From the NCBI GenBank assembly GCA_964247385.1, contig CAXTUB010000011.1, positions 36,578 to 100,577 on the forward strand: a DNA stretch of 64,000 nt, written 5' to 3'. Of this stretch, positions 52,999-62,180 are shown in pieces (the first letter of the stretch is position 1; each line of letters opens with the position of its first letter). The notes beneath the pieces were generated by a model, which was given only the letters and a program-made list of their open reading frames with translations, was not told where the DNA came from and did no database searches. The stretch comes from TMP-86 sp964247385. Its GTDB lineage: Bacteria; Pseudomonadota; Gammaproteobacteria; Steroidobacterales; Steroidobacteraceae. Both the position numbers and the translations under genes were made by a program.

Positions 52999-54894
52999 AT
53001 GTTGCAAACTATTCACGACAACATCAAGGGTTGGGTCGCGTACGTGGTGCTCGGCGCCATCGCTCTCGTTTTTATTTTGTGGGGAGTGAATTTCACGTTT
53101 GGCGCGCCCAGCTATGTCGCCAAGATCGACGGGCGGGAGATTGCACCCAATGAGGTGCGTGAGTCGTATCAGCAGGCGCTCGCGCGCGCCGAGCGCACTG
53201 CGCAAGGACCGCTCACCGATGCGCAGCGTAACGACTTGAAGCAGCGGGTACTGAATGACACGGTCAGTCTCGAGGCGCTCCTCAGTCGTTTGCAACGAAT
53301 GGGCTATCGAGTTAGCGATTCACAACTACTGACGGCCATGGCGCAGATTCCGGCATTCCAGGTGGATGGCAAATTCGACCAGGCGCATGCGGTTGCGGTG
53401 CTCAAAGCGCAAGGGCGGTCGGTGGCGGAAGTCGAAGCGCTGATGAGGCGTCAGGTGCAAGTCCGTCAGCTCGACGATGCGCTGCGCCGCTCGAGTTTCG
53501 CGACGGAAGCCGAGACGCAGCGCATTCTGGATCTCATGCATCAGCAGCGCGAGCTGGCCTGGCTCGTGTTGCCCGCGAGTCATTTTCTGCCTCAAGTGAC
53601 CGCCGATGATGCCGCGCTTCGCGCCGAATACGCCGCGCACAAGGGCGATTACATGACGCCCGAGACTGTGGATCTGCGCTTCGTTGAGCTGAGCCTTGCT
53701 GACCTTACGGCAAAGGTCGGTGTGAACGATGCGCAGTTGCGCACCTTCTACGATGAGGTCAAGGCAAAGACTCCCGAGACGTTTCAGCAGGGCGAGCAGC
53801 GCCGCGTGAGCCATATTCTCATCGCCTCGAGTGATGCGAAGTCCGATGCCGCGGCCAAGGCGAAGGCGGACGAGATTTACGCGAAAGCGAAGGCCGGCGA
53901 GGACTTTGGCAAGCTTGCGAAGCAATTCTCGGACGACAAGGGCTCGGCGCAGCAGGGCGGCGACCTTGGATTCGCCGAGCGCAAGGTGTGGGTCAAGCCC
54001 TTTGCGGATACGGCGTTCGCCATGCAAGTGCACGAGATTCATGCACCCATCAAATCGCAGTTCGGTTATCACATCATCCGGTTGGATGATGTGCACCCGG
54101 CGAGCGAGAAAAGTTTCGATGCCGCGAAAAGCGATCTCGAGGCTCAATATCGCCGCAATGAAGCGGAGCGTCTGTTCAATCAAGCACAAGACACCTTGGC
54201 CGATGCGGCTTTGCAAAGCGCATCCGATCTCGATGCCGTCGCGCGTAAGGCGGGCCTGCCGATCAAGGAAATCCCGGCGTTTAGCCGAGCACACGGCGGC
54301 GGGGAATTTGCGGATGCTCAAAAGGTCATCGATGCCGCGTTCAGTGCGGATGTTCTCGATGGGCGTTTGAGTCCAATCGTTGCGCTGGATCAAGGCCGCG
54401 GCGTCGTGCTTCGAGCCTCGAACCATCGAATGCCGCAACAGCGCGCCTTCGATGAGGTCAAACCCGATCTCACCGCCGCGTTGCGCAAGAGCAAGAGCGA
54501 GGCGCTGGCGGCGCAAGCGGCTCAGGCTGCGCTAGCGCGCTTGAGCGGCGGTGAGTCGCTCGACGCGGTCGCGAAGTCGATCGGCCTCACGGCGCAAGCG
54601 CCCAAGTTCGCCGGGCGCATCGACAAGGACGTGCCGGAAGAAATTCGCGAGGCCGCGTTCATGGCGCCCAAGCCTAACGCGCAGCCGACGCGCCGCACCG
54701 TCTCCTTGAATAACGGCGACGCCGCGGTGTATGCGTTGACCGCCGTGCGCCGCGATCCGACGCCGCAAGCCGACGAGGCGCCGCAATTGCGTAAACAGTA
54801 CGCACAGCAACTGGCAGGTTCCGAGACGGCCACTTATGCGCAAGCTGCACGCGGCGATGCGAAAGTGGATTTGAATCTGCGCGCGCTGGATTGA
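52999..54894 (+). CDS. ppiD: PpiD, inner-membrane-anchored periplasmic folding chaperone
   Basis: A 631-residue SurA/PpiD-type protein. A single N-terminal anchor helix (about residues 12-33) is followed by a SurA_N-like domain beginning PSYVAKIDGREIAPNEVRESYQQAL. A parvulin PPIase-like domain is at about 265-370 (RRVSHILIA, FSDDKGSAQQGGDLGF, SQFGYHIIRLDDV). Helical segments follow. PpiD assists proteins leaving the SecYEG channel. Its last residues (RALD, stop) fall in the first unit of a 20-bp tandem repeat. Confidence 0.95.
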   Translation: MLQTIHDNIKGWVAYVVLGAIALVFILWGVNFTFGAPSYVAKIDGREIAPNEVRESYQQALARAERTAQGPLTDAQRNDLKQRVLNDTVSLEALLSRLQRMGYRVSDSQLLTAMAQIPAFQVDGKFDQAHAVAVLKAQGRSVAEVEALMRRQVQVRQLDDALRRSSFATEAETQRILDLMHQQRELAWLVLPASHFLPQVTADDAALRAEYAAHKGDYMTPETVDLRFVELSLADLTAKVGVNDAQLRTFYDEVKAKTPETFQQGEQRRVSHILIASSDAKSDAAAKAKADEIYAKAKAGEDFGKLAKQFSDDKGSAQQGGDLGFAERKVWVKPFADTAFAMQVHEIHAPIKSQFGYHIIRLDDVHPASEKSFDAAKSDLEAQYRRNEAERLFNQAQDTLADAALQSASDLDAVARKAGLPIKEIPAFSRAHGGGEFADAQKVIDAAFSADVLDGRLSPIVALDQGRGVVLRASNHRMPQQRAFDEVKPDLTAALRKSKSEALAAQAAQAALARLSGGESLDAVAKSIGLTAQAPKFAGRIDKDVPEEIREAAFMAPKPNAQPTRRTVSLNNGDAAVYALTAVRRDPTPQADEAPQLRKQYAQQLAGSETATYAQAARGDAKVDLNLRALD

Positions 54895-54960
54895 TTTCGC
54901 TCGCACTGGATTGACTGTACTGACACTGGATTGACTGCACTGGCACTGGATTGAGCGAGC
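54881..54960 (+). repeat. 20-bp tandem repeat spanning the ppiD stop and dedA start
   Basis: Four units in perfect 20-base register: each has CTGGATTGA at the same place (54886, 54906, 54926, 54946), with the flanks (GCGCG, TCGCA, TGACA, TGGCA) varying. The first contains the ppiD stop codon and the last contains the TTG start of dedA. The middle two are non-coding. Confidence 0.92.
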
Positions 54961-55580
54961 TTTGGCATTCGTTTTCGCGTTGGTATCTCGAAGTACTCGA
55001 TAGCGGCGGCTATTGGCTCGTCGCAGGGCTGATGGCGCTCGAGAGCACCATCGTCCCCATTCCCAGCGAGCTCGTCATCCCACCCGCCGCGTACGTTGCG
55101 CATACGCGCGGCACGCTCAGTGTCGTCGGAGTGGTGCTCGCGGGCACGCTCGGCTCGTGGTTGGGAGCAGCGGTCATGTATTGGGCGGCACGCACGCTGG
55201 GGCGCACCGTCGTGCTGTCGTTCGGGCCGCGCGTCGGCGTGTCCGCCTTGCAAATCGAGCGCGCCGAAATCTGGGCCGCGCGCTACGGCACGGTCGGCAT
55301 CTTCTTTTCGCGCATGCTGCCGGTCATTCGGCACCTCATCGGCATTCCGGCAGGAATCGTGCGCATTGATTTCCGCTGGTATTCGCTTGCAACGCTCGTG
55401 GGCTCTGCGTGTTGGTGCAGCGTGCTCGCCGGGCTCGGCGTCACCATCGGCAAGAATCCCGAGCTCTTGGCGGGCTCGCTGCATCGATTTTTTTTACTGG
55501 TGCTGGGAGTCGCGGCCGCGCTGGGCTTGTTGTACTACGTGTTCGTGGTGCGCGCCGCGCGTGCACCACGCGCGCGCTAG
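54951..55580 (+). CDS. DedA-family membrane protein
   Basis: A 209-residue protein with four to five hydrophobic segments. The DedA/SNARE-associated signature appears as ESTIVPIPSELVIPPAAY, then GSWLGAAVMYWAARTLGR, and FFSRMLPVIRHLIGIPAGI, which contains the functional Arg-Pro motif. DedA proteins flip lipids such as C55-phosphate or phosphatidylethanolamine across the inner membrane. TTG 54951 within the last repeat unit is the only start that keeps the N-terminal helix complete. The gene converges on fabI, overlapping its end by four bases. Confidence 0.88.
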   Translation: MSELWHSFSRWYLEVLDSGGYWLVAGLMALESTIVPIPSELVIPPAAYVAHTRGTLSVVGVVLAGTLGSWLGAAVMYWAARTLGRTVVLSFGPRVGVSALQIERAEIWAARYGTVGIFFSRMLPVIRHLIGIPAGIVRIDFRWYSLATLVGSACWCSVLAGLGVTIGKNPELLAGSLHRFFLLVLGVAAALGLLYYVFVVRAARAPRAR

Positions 55581-56368
55581 CCTTCTGCTTCTCCAAAACT
55601 CATGCCGACGGTTCGATAACCGGCATCGACATATAAGATCTCGCCGGTAATCCCGGCGGCCAGATCGGAGGCGAGAAACGCCGCCGCATTGCCGACATCT
55701 TCCAGCGATACGTTGCGCTTGAGCGGCGCGTGCGCCGCGACGTAACCCAACATTTTCCGAAAGCCGGGAATGCCGGCGGCGGCGAGCGTCTTGATCGGGC
55801 CTGCGGAAATGCCGTTGACTCGCACGCCCGCGCTGCCAAGGTCGGCGGCCAGAAATCGCACGTTGGCTTCGAGACTCGCCTTGGCGAGCCCCATCACATT
55901 GTAATTAGGCACGGAACGCACCGCGCCAAGATAGGTCAGCGTCACCACAGACCCCGCGCGTCCTTGCATGAAGGGCAGAGAAGCGCGCGTGAGCGCGGTC
56001 AGGCTGTAGCTCGAAATGTCATGCGAAATGCGAAACGCTTCGCGCGAGGTTGCCTCGACGAACGTGCCCATCATCGATTCTTTCGGAGTGAACGCCACCG
56101 CATGCACCAACACATCGAAGCCGTCCCAGCGCGCCTTCAATTCTCCAAAGCCGCGCTCGATGTCGGCATCGGCGCCCACGTCCATGACGAAAGTGAGATC
56201 CGAGCCGAGCTGCTTGGCAAGTGGCACAACGCGGTCCGTCATGCGCTCGATGTGCGAAAATGCGAGCTCCGCGCCTTCGCGGCGCATGGCCTGCGCAATG
56301 CCCCACGCGATGGACCGATCGGTCGCGAGCCCCACGATGAGCGCGCGCTTGCCTTGCAAAAAACCCAT
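55577..56368 (-). CDS. fabI: FabI, enoyl-[acyl-carrier-protein] reductase (NADH)
   Basis: Last reductive step of fatty acid elongation. The N-terminal nucleotide motif is GFLQGKRALIVGLATDRSIAWGIA in two parts, and the catalytic Tyr-x6-Lys is YNVMGLAKAS, preceded by LTYLGA. PIKTLAAAGIPGF is the flexible substrate loop that closes over triclosan-like inhibitors. At 263 residues from ATG 56368 it is standard; GTG four codons upstream (56380) is an alternative with a closer AAGGA. ppiD-fabI neighbourhood is conserved in other gammaproteobacteria, here with dedA in between. Confidence 0.96.
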   Translation of the reverse strand: MGFLQGKRALIVGLATDRSIAWGIAQAMRREGAELAFSHIERMTDRVVPLAKQLGSDLTFVMDVGADADIERGFGELKARWDGFDVLVHAVAFTPKESMMGTFVEATSREAFRISHDISSYSLTALTRASLPFMQGRAGSVVTLTYLGAVRSVPNYNVMGLAKASLEANVRFLAADLGSAGVRVNGISAGPIKTLAAAGIPGFRKMLGYVAAHAPLKRNVSLEDVGNAAAFLASDLAAGITGEILYVDAGYRTVGMSFGEAEG

Positions 56369-56445
56369 GGAGATCCCCACTTAGTCCTTCGTTGCCGCAC
56401 ACGCTACCTGCTCGAGGGCGTCGTGACTAGGGGTGAAGCAACGCC

Positions 56446-58065
56446 TTACGAATGGCGGCGATTGGATTCCATGTACATGACGAGCCGCTGACCAGCACGA
56501 ATGGCATGGGTCTTGTCGATCCCATTCCAACTCTTCAATTGCTCGACGCTCACTTGATATTTGCGCGAAATGCCGTGCAGCGTGTCCCCATGACGCACCA
56601 CGTACACCACACGCCGGCTCGTGCTGGCCGATTCGCCGCGATACTTGCGCGCCACCGTCTTGATGACGAGCCGCTGTCCGGCGACCAAGCGCTCACTGGC
56701 GCCGATGCCATTGATGCGGGCGATCGTCGCCGCATCGGTGCCATGCCGCCGCGCGATGCTGCGAAGCGTCTCGCCGGCGCGCACTCGGTGCACGATCTGC
56801 CGCCGTTTCAGCGCCACGTCAGTCGAAGGCTTGTCGACGCGCAGCGCGGCTGCGAGAACTTTATCCGGCAGCTGCGCGCTGTCTTCCGGAACCCGCAATA
56901 CTTGCCCCGGCGTGACGCGCGGTTTTTCGAGATCGTTCAACTTTGCGATCACGGCGCTCGACGTGCCGTAGCGCGCCGCAATCGAGGCGAGCGTTTCGCG
57001 GGGCTCGACCGCATGCTGCACGTACAACACGCGCTCTTCAGGGGGCAGCGCTTGCAGCGCAGACTCGAGCGCATCCGCGTGATCGATGGGCACGAGCAAA
57101 CGATGCGGCCCGGCGGGGTCGGTCGCCCAGCGATTGAACCCTGCGTTGAGGGCAACCACTTCATCGAACGAGCTCGATGACAGCCGAGCGGCTATTTTCA
57201 AATCGATTTGCGACTGAGTCTCCACCACCGCAAAGTACGGCTCATTCGGAATGACGGAAAAGGCGAGTCCATAGCGTTCCGGATCAACCAACAGCCGCTT
57301 CAAGGCCAAGAGCTTCGGCACGTATGCCCGCGTTTCCGCGGGAAGTTTCAGGTGCCAGAAATCCGTCGGCTTGTGCGCCGCTTCGTTGCGATCGATGGCG
57401 CGTTGCACGGCCAGCTCACCGACGTTGTAGGCCGCGATGGCGAGCAGCCAGTCGCCGTTGAATTGATCGTGCAGGATCTGCAAGTAGTCGAGCGCGGCGC
57501 GAGTCGAGTCCACCACGTCGCGCCGGCCGTCGTACCACCAGTTGCGCTTGAGTCCGAAGCGCTCGCCCGTCGAGGGAATGAACTGCCACAAGCCGCTCGC
57601 GCGGCTCGGCGAATAGGCGAAGGGCTCATACGCACTTTCGACCACGGGAAGCAGCGCGAACTCGAGCGGCATGGAACGCGCCTCGACCTCGCAAATGATG
57701 TGATACAGATAGCGTTGCGCGCGCTGGAATGTGCGCTCCATGTAGTCTGGATTGTGCACGAACCACGCGAGCTGCTGTTCGATGGCGGGCTCGTCCACTT
57801 CATCGAGCGTGAAGCCATCGCGCAAGCGGTCGAACAAATCGTCGTACTCATCGCCGCCATTGCGCCACTCGCTCGGCATCGCCGCTTTCGGCAGCGCTTC
57901 GGGCGGAGCCGGCAGCGCGCCTGCGGTGTCGCCGGCCGGCGCCGTCGGCACGATCATCGGAGTTTTTGCCGTTTCCGTAGTCGGCCGGTGCGCGCATGCC
58001 GCAAGCGCAAGCGTGCAGCACGCGCCCAGCGTGCGAAGGCTACGCAGAAGCACCGAGCCCCGCAT
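56446..58065 (-). CDS. mltD: MltD-type membrane-bound lytic murein transglycosylase with LysM repeats
   Basis: A 539-residue lipoprotein. The lipobox LAAC places the lipid on Cys24. The SLT catalytic domain spans about 120-270, with the catalytic Glu in PVVESAYEPFAYSPSRASGLWQFIPSTG (split here by position) and AAYNVGE. Three LysM peptidoglycan-binding modules follow (about 345-390, 415-460, 485-530), for example HRVRAGETLRSIARRHGT and YVVRHGDTLHGISRKYQV. It cuts murein with formation of 1,6-anhydro ends. ATG 58065 has GAGAG upstream. It starts eight bases after gloB, and the pair gloB-mltD is also adjacent in E. coli. Confidence 0.93.
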   Translation of the reverse strand: MRGSVLLRSLRTLGACCTLALAACAHRPTTETAKTPMIVPTAPAGDTAGALPAPPEALPKAAMPSEWRNGGDEYDDLFDRLRDGFTLDEVDEPAIEQQLAWFVHNPDYMERTFQRAQRYLYHIICEVEARSMPLEFALLPVVESAYEPFAYSPSRASGLWQFIPSTGERFGLKRNWWYDGRRDVVDSTRAALDYLQILHDQFNGDWLLAIAAYNVGELAVQRAIDRNEAAHKPTDFWHLKLPAETRAYVPKLLALKRLLVDPERYGLAFSVIPNEPYFAVVETQSQIDLKIAARLSSSSFDEVVALNAGFNRWATDPAGPHRLLVPIDHADALESALQALPPEERVLYVQHAVEPRETLASIAARYGTSSAVIAKLNDLEKPRVTPGQVLRVPEDSAQLPDKVLAAALRVDKPSTDVALKRRQIVHRVRAGETLRSIARRHGTDAATIARINGIGASERLVAGQRLVIKTVARKYRGESASTSRRVVYVVRHGDTLHGISRKYQVSVEQLKSWNGIDKTHAIRAGQRLVMYMESNRRHS

Positions 58066-58073
58066 GAAAACTC

Positions 58074-58850
58074 TCAACGGAAGTTATCCTTCCACGCGCG
58101 CAAAGTTCCGAGCACTTGCGCTTCGCTCGAAAGCGCGTGGCGCGCATGCGTTTCGGCCGCACGCTTGACGCTCGGCTCAGCGCAGCGCAAGAAAGGATTC
58201 AATGCGATCTCCAGCGATAGCTGCGAAGGAACGGTCGGCTCATTGCGCGCCCGCAGCGACTGCACTTTCGTTTGGTAGGATGCCAGCGCTTGATTGTCAG
58301 GCTCGACGGTTCGAGCAAAGCGCAAGTTGTTTTCCGTGTACTCGTGTCCACAAAAAACCTGCGTGTCTGCCGGCAGCGCTTTCAATCGGTTCAAGGATCG
58401 GTCCATTTGCTCTGCCGTGCCCTCGAACATGCGACCGCACCCCGCACTGAATAACGTATCGCCGCAAAAAACGGCGCCGTGCCCCCATAGGGCGATGTGA
58501 CTTAAGGTATGCCCAGGAATCAGCAGAGTCTTGAACGCAAGTCCCAACTCTGGAAACTCGACCACCTCTCCGTCTTGCGCCTTATGTGCCGCAAACCGAA
58601 TGCGTTCATCGTCCGGCGCAAAAACCGGCACGTCGAAACGGCGCATCAGTTCTTCAGCGCCGCCGATATGATCGTCGTGGTGATGCGTGAGCAAAATTCC
58701 CGCGAGCTGATCGCCCGATCGCGTCAACTCCATGATGACCGGCTGCGCATCGCCCGGGTCCACCGCGAGCACACGGCCGGGAGTTCGAGGCGAGTCGATG
58801 AGCCAGACGTAGTTGTCGGCGAAGGCTCGCACGCCTCTCACTGAAAGCAT
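58074..58850 (-). CDS. gloB: GloB, hydroxyacylglutathione hydrolase (glyoxalase II)
   Basis: Hydrolyses S-lactoylglutathione to lactate and glutathione in methylglyoxal detoxification. The binuclear metal motif THHHDDH is at residues 55-61, GHTLSH supplies a third histidine, and VFCGDTLFSAGCGRMFEG supplies the bridging Asp. HEYTENNLRFA is the glutathione-site signature. At 258 residues from ATG 58850 the length is normal; longer in-frame starts run into the divergent methyltransferase. It is followed by mltD. Confidence 0.96.
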   Translation of the reverse strand: MLSVRGVRAFADNYVWLIDSPRTPGRVLAVDPGDAQPVIMELTRSGDQLAGILLTHHHDDHIGGAEELMRRFDVPVFAPDDERIRFAAHKAQDGEVVEFPELGLAFKTLLIPGHTLSHIALWGHGAVFCGDTLFSAGCGRMFEGTAEQMDRSLNRLKALPADTQVFCGHEYTENNLRFARTVEPDNQALASYQTKVQSLRARNEPTVPSQLSLEIALNPFLRCAEPSVKRAAETHARHALSSEAQVLGTLRAWKDNFR

Positions 58851-58960
58851 GGACGACGGATTCGTGTGTGGCGCATCGGCGTACCGGATGGATTTGACAT
58901 TTTGCTTTGTATTTAACCTGTAACATTCGCGTTTTGCCAGTGCCGGTAACGTCTTCCCGC

Positions 58961-59668
58961 ATGATGGATTGGCTCGAAACTCCCTTGGGCAAACGTGTTC
59001 GCCACGTCGAGCGCGCGCTCGCCGCGCTCGTGCTCGACGATGTATTCGGCTTCGATCTGGTGCAGGTGGGCGATTGGGGCGCGCAGGCATTTTGGCTGGA
59101 AGCAGCGCGCACGCAACACGCGGTGGTGGTGAGCGAGAGCGAGTACAGCAGCGCGCACGCTTGCGTTTGCGCACCGCTCGATGCGCTGCCGTTTGCATCC
59201 GACACCATCGATGCGCTGCTCCTGCCGCATACCCTGGAGCGAGTGGATGATCCGTACGCGGTGTTGCGCGAGGCTGAGCGGGTGCTGCGGCCCGAAGGCA
59301 AACTCGTCATTTGCGGCTTCAACCCTTGGAGCGGTTGGGGCATACGCCGCGGGCTCAAGCGACTGACTCGAGGCGGCGATTTTCCGCCGTCGGTGCAGCG
59401 CATGATTTCTGAGATGCGCTTGCGCGATTGGGTGGCGCTGCTCGGCCTGGATGTGGATGAAAGCTTCGGCTATCTCGGGTTGCTGCCCACGGCCGGAAGC
59501 CGTGAAGCAAGCGCGGCAGTGCCGCGGCGCACGACGTTCTTGAGCGGCGCGTACGTGCTCAAAGTGCACAAGCGCACATTGACGATGACGGCAGTACGGC
59601 CCAAATGGCGCGCTCGCTCGCGCGTGCTCGTGCCCGCGGCCGAGCCCACCACCCGCGTGCGCGGGTGA
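58961..59668 (+). CDS. SAM-dependent methyltransferase (YafS-like)
   Basis: A class I methyltransferase of 235 residues. Its SAM-binding region is atypical: the glycine loop reads LVQVGDWGAQAFWL, and later PLDALPFASDTIDALLLPHTLERVDDP and VLRPEGKLVICGFNPWS fit motifs II-III, in short pieces. The substrate is unknown. The position between gloB and rnhA is that of E. coli yafS. ATG 58961 is chosen; an ATG 18 codons upstream adds a non-conserved leader. The stop overlaps rnhA as GTGA. Confidence 0.88.
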   Translation: MMDWLETPLGKRVRHVERALAALVLDDVFGFDLVQVGDWGAQAFWLEAARTQHAVVVSESEYSSAHACVCAPLDALPFASDTIDALLLPHTLERVDDPYAVLREAERVLRPEGKLVICGFNPWSGWGIRRGLKRLTRGGDFPPSVQRMISEMRLRDWVALLGLDVDESFGYLGLLPTAGSREASAAVPRRTTFLSGAYVLKVHKRTLTMTAVRPKWRARSRVLVPAAEPTTRVRG

Positions 59669-60114
59669 CTCGCGTGGAGGTGTACACGGACGGTGCATGC
59701 CGAGGCAATCCGGGCCCGGGCGGTTGGGGCGTCTTGTTGATCGCAGGCTCAACGCGCAAAGAGTTGAAAGGCTCTGATGCGTGGACCACCAACAACCGCA
59801 TGGAGCTCACCGGCGCCATCGAGGGTTTGATCGCGCTCAAACGCCGCTGCGTCGTGCAGCTGTTTACGGATTCGAAGTACGTCTTGCAAGGCGTTACCGA
59901 ATGGCTCGCCGGATGGAAAGCGCGCGGCTGGAAAACCGCGGCGAGAAAGCCGGTGAAGAATCAAGATTTATGGGAGCGGCTGGATGAGGCGGTGCAGGGC
60001 CACGAGGTGCAATGGACTTGGGTGCGCGGGCATGCAGGCGATGAGGGCAATGAGCGAGTCGATGCGCTCGCCAATGAAGCCATCGATGAGCTCATGTCGA
60101 TGAGAAGGGCGTAG
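59665..60114 (+). CDS. rnhA: RnhA, ribonuclease HI
   Basis: Cuts RNA in RNA-DNA hybrids. The DEDD residues lie in YTDGACRGNPGPGG (first Asp), NNRMELTG (Glu), TDSKYV (second Asp) and GHAGDEGNERVDALA (last Asp). At 149 residues from GTG 59665 it matches E. coli RNase HI; a longer frame adds a basic leader inside the methyltransferase gene. dnaQ begins three bases after its stop. rnhA and dnaQ are also neighbours in E. coli, though divergent there. Confidence 0.97.
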   Translation: MTRVEVYTDGACRGNPGPGGWGVLLIAGSTRKELKGSDAWTTNNRMELTGAIEGLIALKRRCVVQLFTDSKYVLQGVTEWLAGWKARGWKTAARKPVKNQDLWERLDEAVQGHEVQWTWVRGHAGDEGNERVDALANEAIDELMSMRRA

Positions 60115-60117
60115 CGC

Positions 60118-60819
60118 ATGCGCCAGGTCGTACTCGACACGGAGACCACGGGCCTCGAGTGGAATCGGCAACACCGTATCATCGAGATCGGCTGCGTCGA
60201 GCTCATCAATCGGCGCATGACGGGCAATACATTTCACCGCTACTTGAATCCTGATCGGGAGATCGACAAGGCCGCGCAGGAAGTGCACGGCATTTCGCTC
60301 GATCGGCTCGCGCAAGCGCCGCGCTTCGCCGACATCCACGAAGAGTTCGCAAGCTTCGTGCGCGGCGCCGAGATCATCATTCACAATGCGGCATTCGATA
60401 CCGCATTTCTCGATGCGGAGTTCGCGCTGTTGGCGAGCGAATTGCGCATTGCCTCGCTCTGCACCGTGCTCGATTCCTTGGCGCTCGCGCGGCGCATGCA
60501 CCCCGGGCAACGCAACAGTCTCGATGCGTTGTGCAAGCGTTACTCCGTGGATAACTCGCATCGCGATTTCCACGGCGCGTTGCTCGATGCGCGCATTCTC
60601 GCCGAGGTGTATCTCGCGATGACCGGCGGTCAGGCGCTGCTCGTGCTGAGCCCCGAATCGGACATGAACGGGTATGCGGGCGCGCAATCTTCAACCGCCG
60701 GCGCGCGGCGGCGGCCGCTCGTGGTGGTGCTGGCGAAAAGCGATGAGCTCGCGGCGCACGAGCACGTATTGCAGATGCTCGATCGCGCCTCCAACAACGC
60801 CACCGTCTACAGAATGTGA
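60118..60819 (+). CDS. dnaQ: DnaQ, DNA polymerase III epsilon subunit
   Basis: The 3'-5' proofreading exonuclease of the replicase. Exo I is VLDTETTGLEW, Exo II IIHNAAFDTAF, and Exo III HGALLDARILAEVY, giving the DEDDh set. After the exonuclease domain (about 1-180) the C-terminal tail, which binds the alpha subunit, is shorter and less conserved. At 233 residues it is close to E. coli epsilon (243). It is likely co-transcribed with rnhA and the methyltransferase. Confidence 0.96.
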   Translation: MRQVVLDTETTGLEWNRQHRIIEIGCVELINRRMTGNTFHRYLNPDREIDKAAQEVHGISLDRLAQAPRFADIHEEFASFVRGAEIIIHNAAFDTAFLDAEFALLASELRIASLCTVLDSLALARRMHPGQRNSLDALCKRYSVDNSHRDFHGALLDARILAEVYLAMTGGQALLVLSPESDMNGYAGAQSSTAGARRRPLVVVLAKSDELAAHEHVLQMLDRASNNATVYRM

Positions 60820-60883
60820 GATCGGTAGCGAATTCTTGCGTGCGCAAACTGCACGCTCCGATGAGACACTAAACTTCCGCGCC

Positions 60884-62170
60884 ATGCCAAAAATTCTCAA
60901 TCTCAATCGTACCAAGGTCGGCGTCGTGGGCCTGGGCTACGTTGGCCTGCCGCTCGCCATCGAGTTTGGCAAGAAATATCGCACCGTGGGTTTCGACATC
61001 AACGCGGAGCGAATCCGCGCACTCAAATCAGGCGTCGATTCCACACTGGAGGCTTCGCGCGACGAGCTGGCGGGAGCGAAGCGGCTGAGCTTCACGACCA
61101 AGCTCAACGAGCTCGGCCGATGCAACGTGTTCATCGTCACGGTGCCCACGCCCATCGATCAGTACAAACGCCCTGACTTGTCGCCGCTCGTGAAGGCGAG
61201 CGAGACCGTGGGCAAAGTGCTGAAGAAGGGCGATATCGTCGTCTACGAATCCACGGTGTATCCGGGCTGCACCGAAGAAGTGTGCGTGCCGGTGCTGGAA
61301 AAGTTTTCATCGCTGCAGTTCAATCGGGATTTCTATTGCGGCTACAGTCCCGAGCGCATCAATCCGGGCGACAAGCAGCATCGCTTGCCGTCGATCAAGA
61401 AAATCACTTCGGGTTCGACTCCGCGCGTGGCCGATTTCGTCGATGCGTTGTACGGCTCCATCATCACTGCCGGCACGCATCAGGCCTCCAGCATCAAGGT
61501 CGCCGAAGCCGCCAAGGTCATCGAGAACACGCAGCGCGACGTGAACATTGCGCTGATCAACGAGCTTTCGCTGATCTTCAATCGCCTCGGGCTCGACACC
61601 GAGGAGGTGCTGCGCGCCGCCGGAACCAAATGGAATTTCCTCCCGTTTCGGCCGGGGCTCGTCGGCGGCCATTGTATCGGGGTCGATCCGTATTATCTGA
61701 CTCACAAGGCCACGGAGATTGGCTACCACCCGGAGATGATTCTTGCCGGCCGTCGAATCAACGACGGCATGGGCGCCTATGTCGCGCAGCAGGTCATCAA
61801 GCTGATGACGGAGCGGCGGTTGCTCGTGTCCAGCTCGCGCGTGCTGGTGCTGGGACTCACGTTCAAGGAAAATTGCCCGGACTTGCGCAACAGTAAAGTC
61901 ATCGACGTCATCAACGAGCTGAAGCGCTTCGAGGCGCAGGTCGACGTGCACGATCCGTGGGTGGATGCCACCGCGGCCGAGCACGAGTATGGGCTCAAGC
62001 TAACCAAGTCACCCAAGCTCGGCGCCTACGATGCCGTCGTGCTGGCCGTGGCGCATCGCCAGTTCGAGGCGCTCGGCGTGCGCAAGATTCGCGCTTTCGC
62101 CAAGAAGAATCACGTGCTGTACGACGTCAAATATTTGTTTGCGCCAGAGCAAACCGACGGCCGGCTGTGA
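60884..62170 (+). CDS. tviB: Nucleotide sugar dehydrogenase, TviB/WbpA-like (UDP-N-acetylglucosamine 6-dehydrogenase type)
   Basis: A 428-residue UDP-sugar dehydrogenase. The NAD motif is VGVVGLGYVGLPLAIEFG at about 13-30. TVPTPIDQYKRPDLSP, STVYPGCTEEVC and FCGYSPERINPGD-type segments mark the WbpA/TviB branch rather than UDP-glucose 6-dehydrogenase. The catalytic Cys is in GLVGGHCIGVDPYYL. The product would be a UDP-HexNAc uronic acid for a capsule or O-antigen. The next gene, a uronate epimerase, continues such a path. The symbol is by similarity; UDP-glucose as substrate is possible. Confidence 0.82.
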   Translation: MPKILNLNRTKVGVVGLGYVGLPLAIEFGKKYRTVGFDINAERIRALKSGVDSTLEASRDELAGAKRLSFTTKLNELGRCNVFIVTVPTPIDQYKRPDLSPLVKASETVGKVLKKGDIVVYESTVYPGCTEEVCVPVLEKFSSLQFNRDFYCGYSPERINPGDKQHRLPSIKKITSGSTPRVADFVDALYGSIITAGTHQASSIKVAEAAKVIENTQRDVNIALINELSLIFNRLGLDTEEVLRAAGTKWNFLPFRPGLVGGHCIGVDPYYLTHKATEIGYHPEMILAGRRINDGMGAYVAQQVIKLMTERRLLVSSSRVLVLGLTFKENCPDLRNSKVIDVINELKRFEAQVDVHDPWVDATAAEHEYGLKLTKSPKLGAYDAVVLAVAHRQFEALGVRKIRAFAKKNHVLYDVKYLFAPEQTDGRL

Positions 62171-62180
62171 CGCGGGCCGT

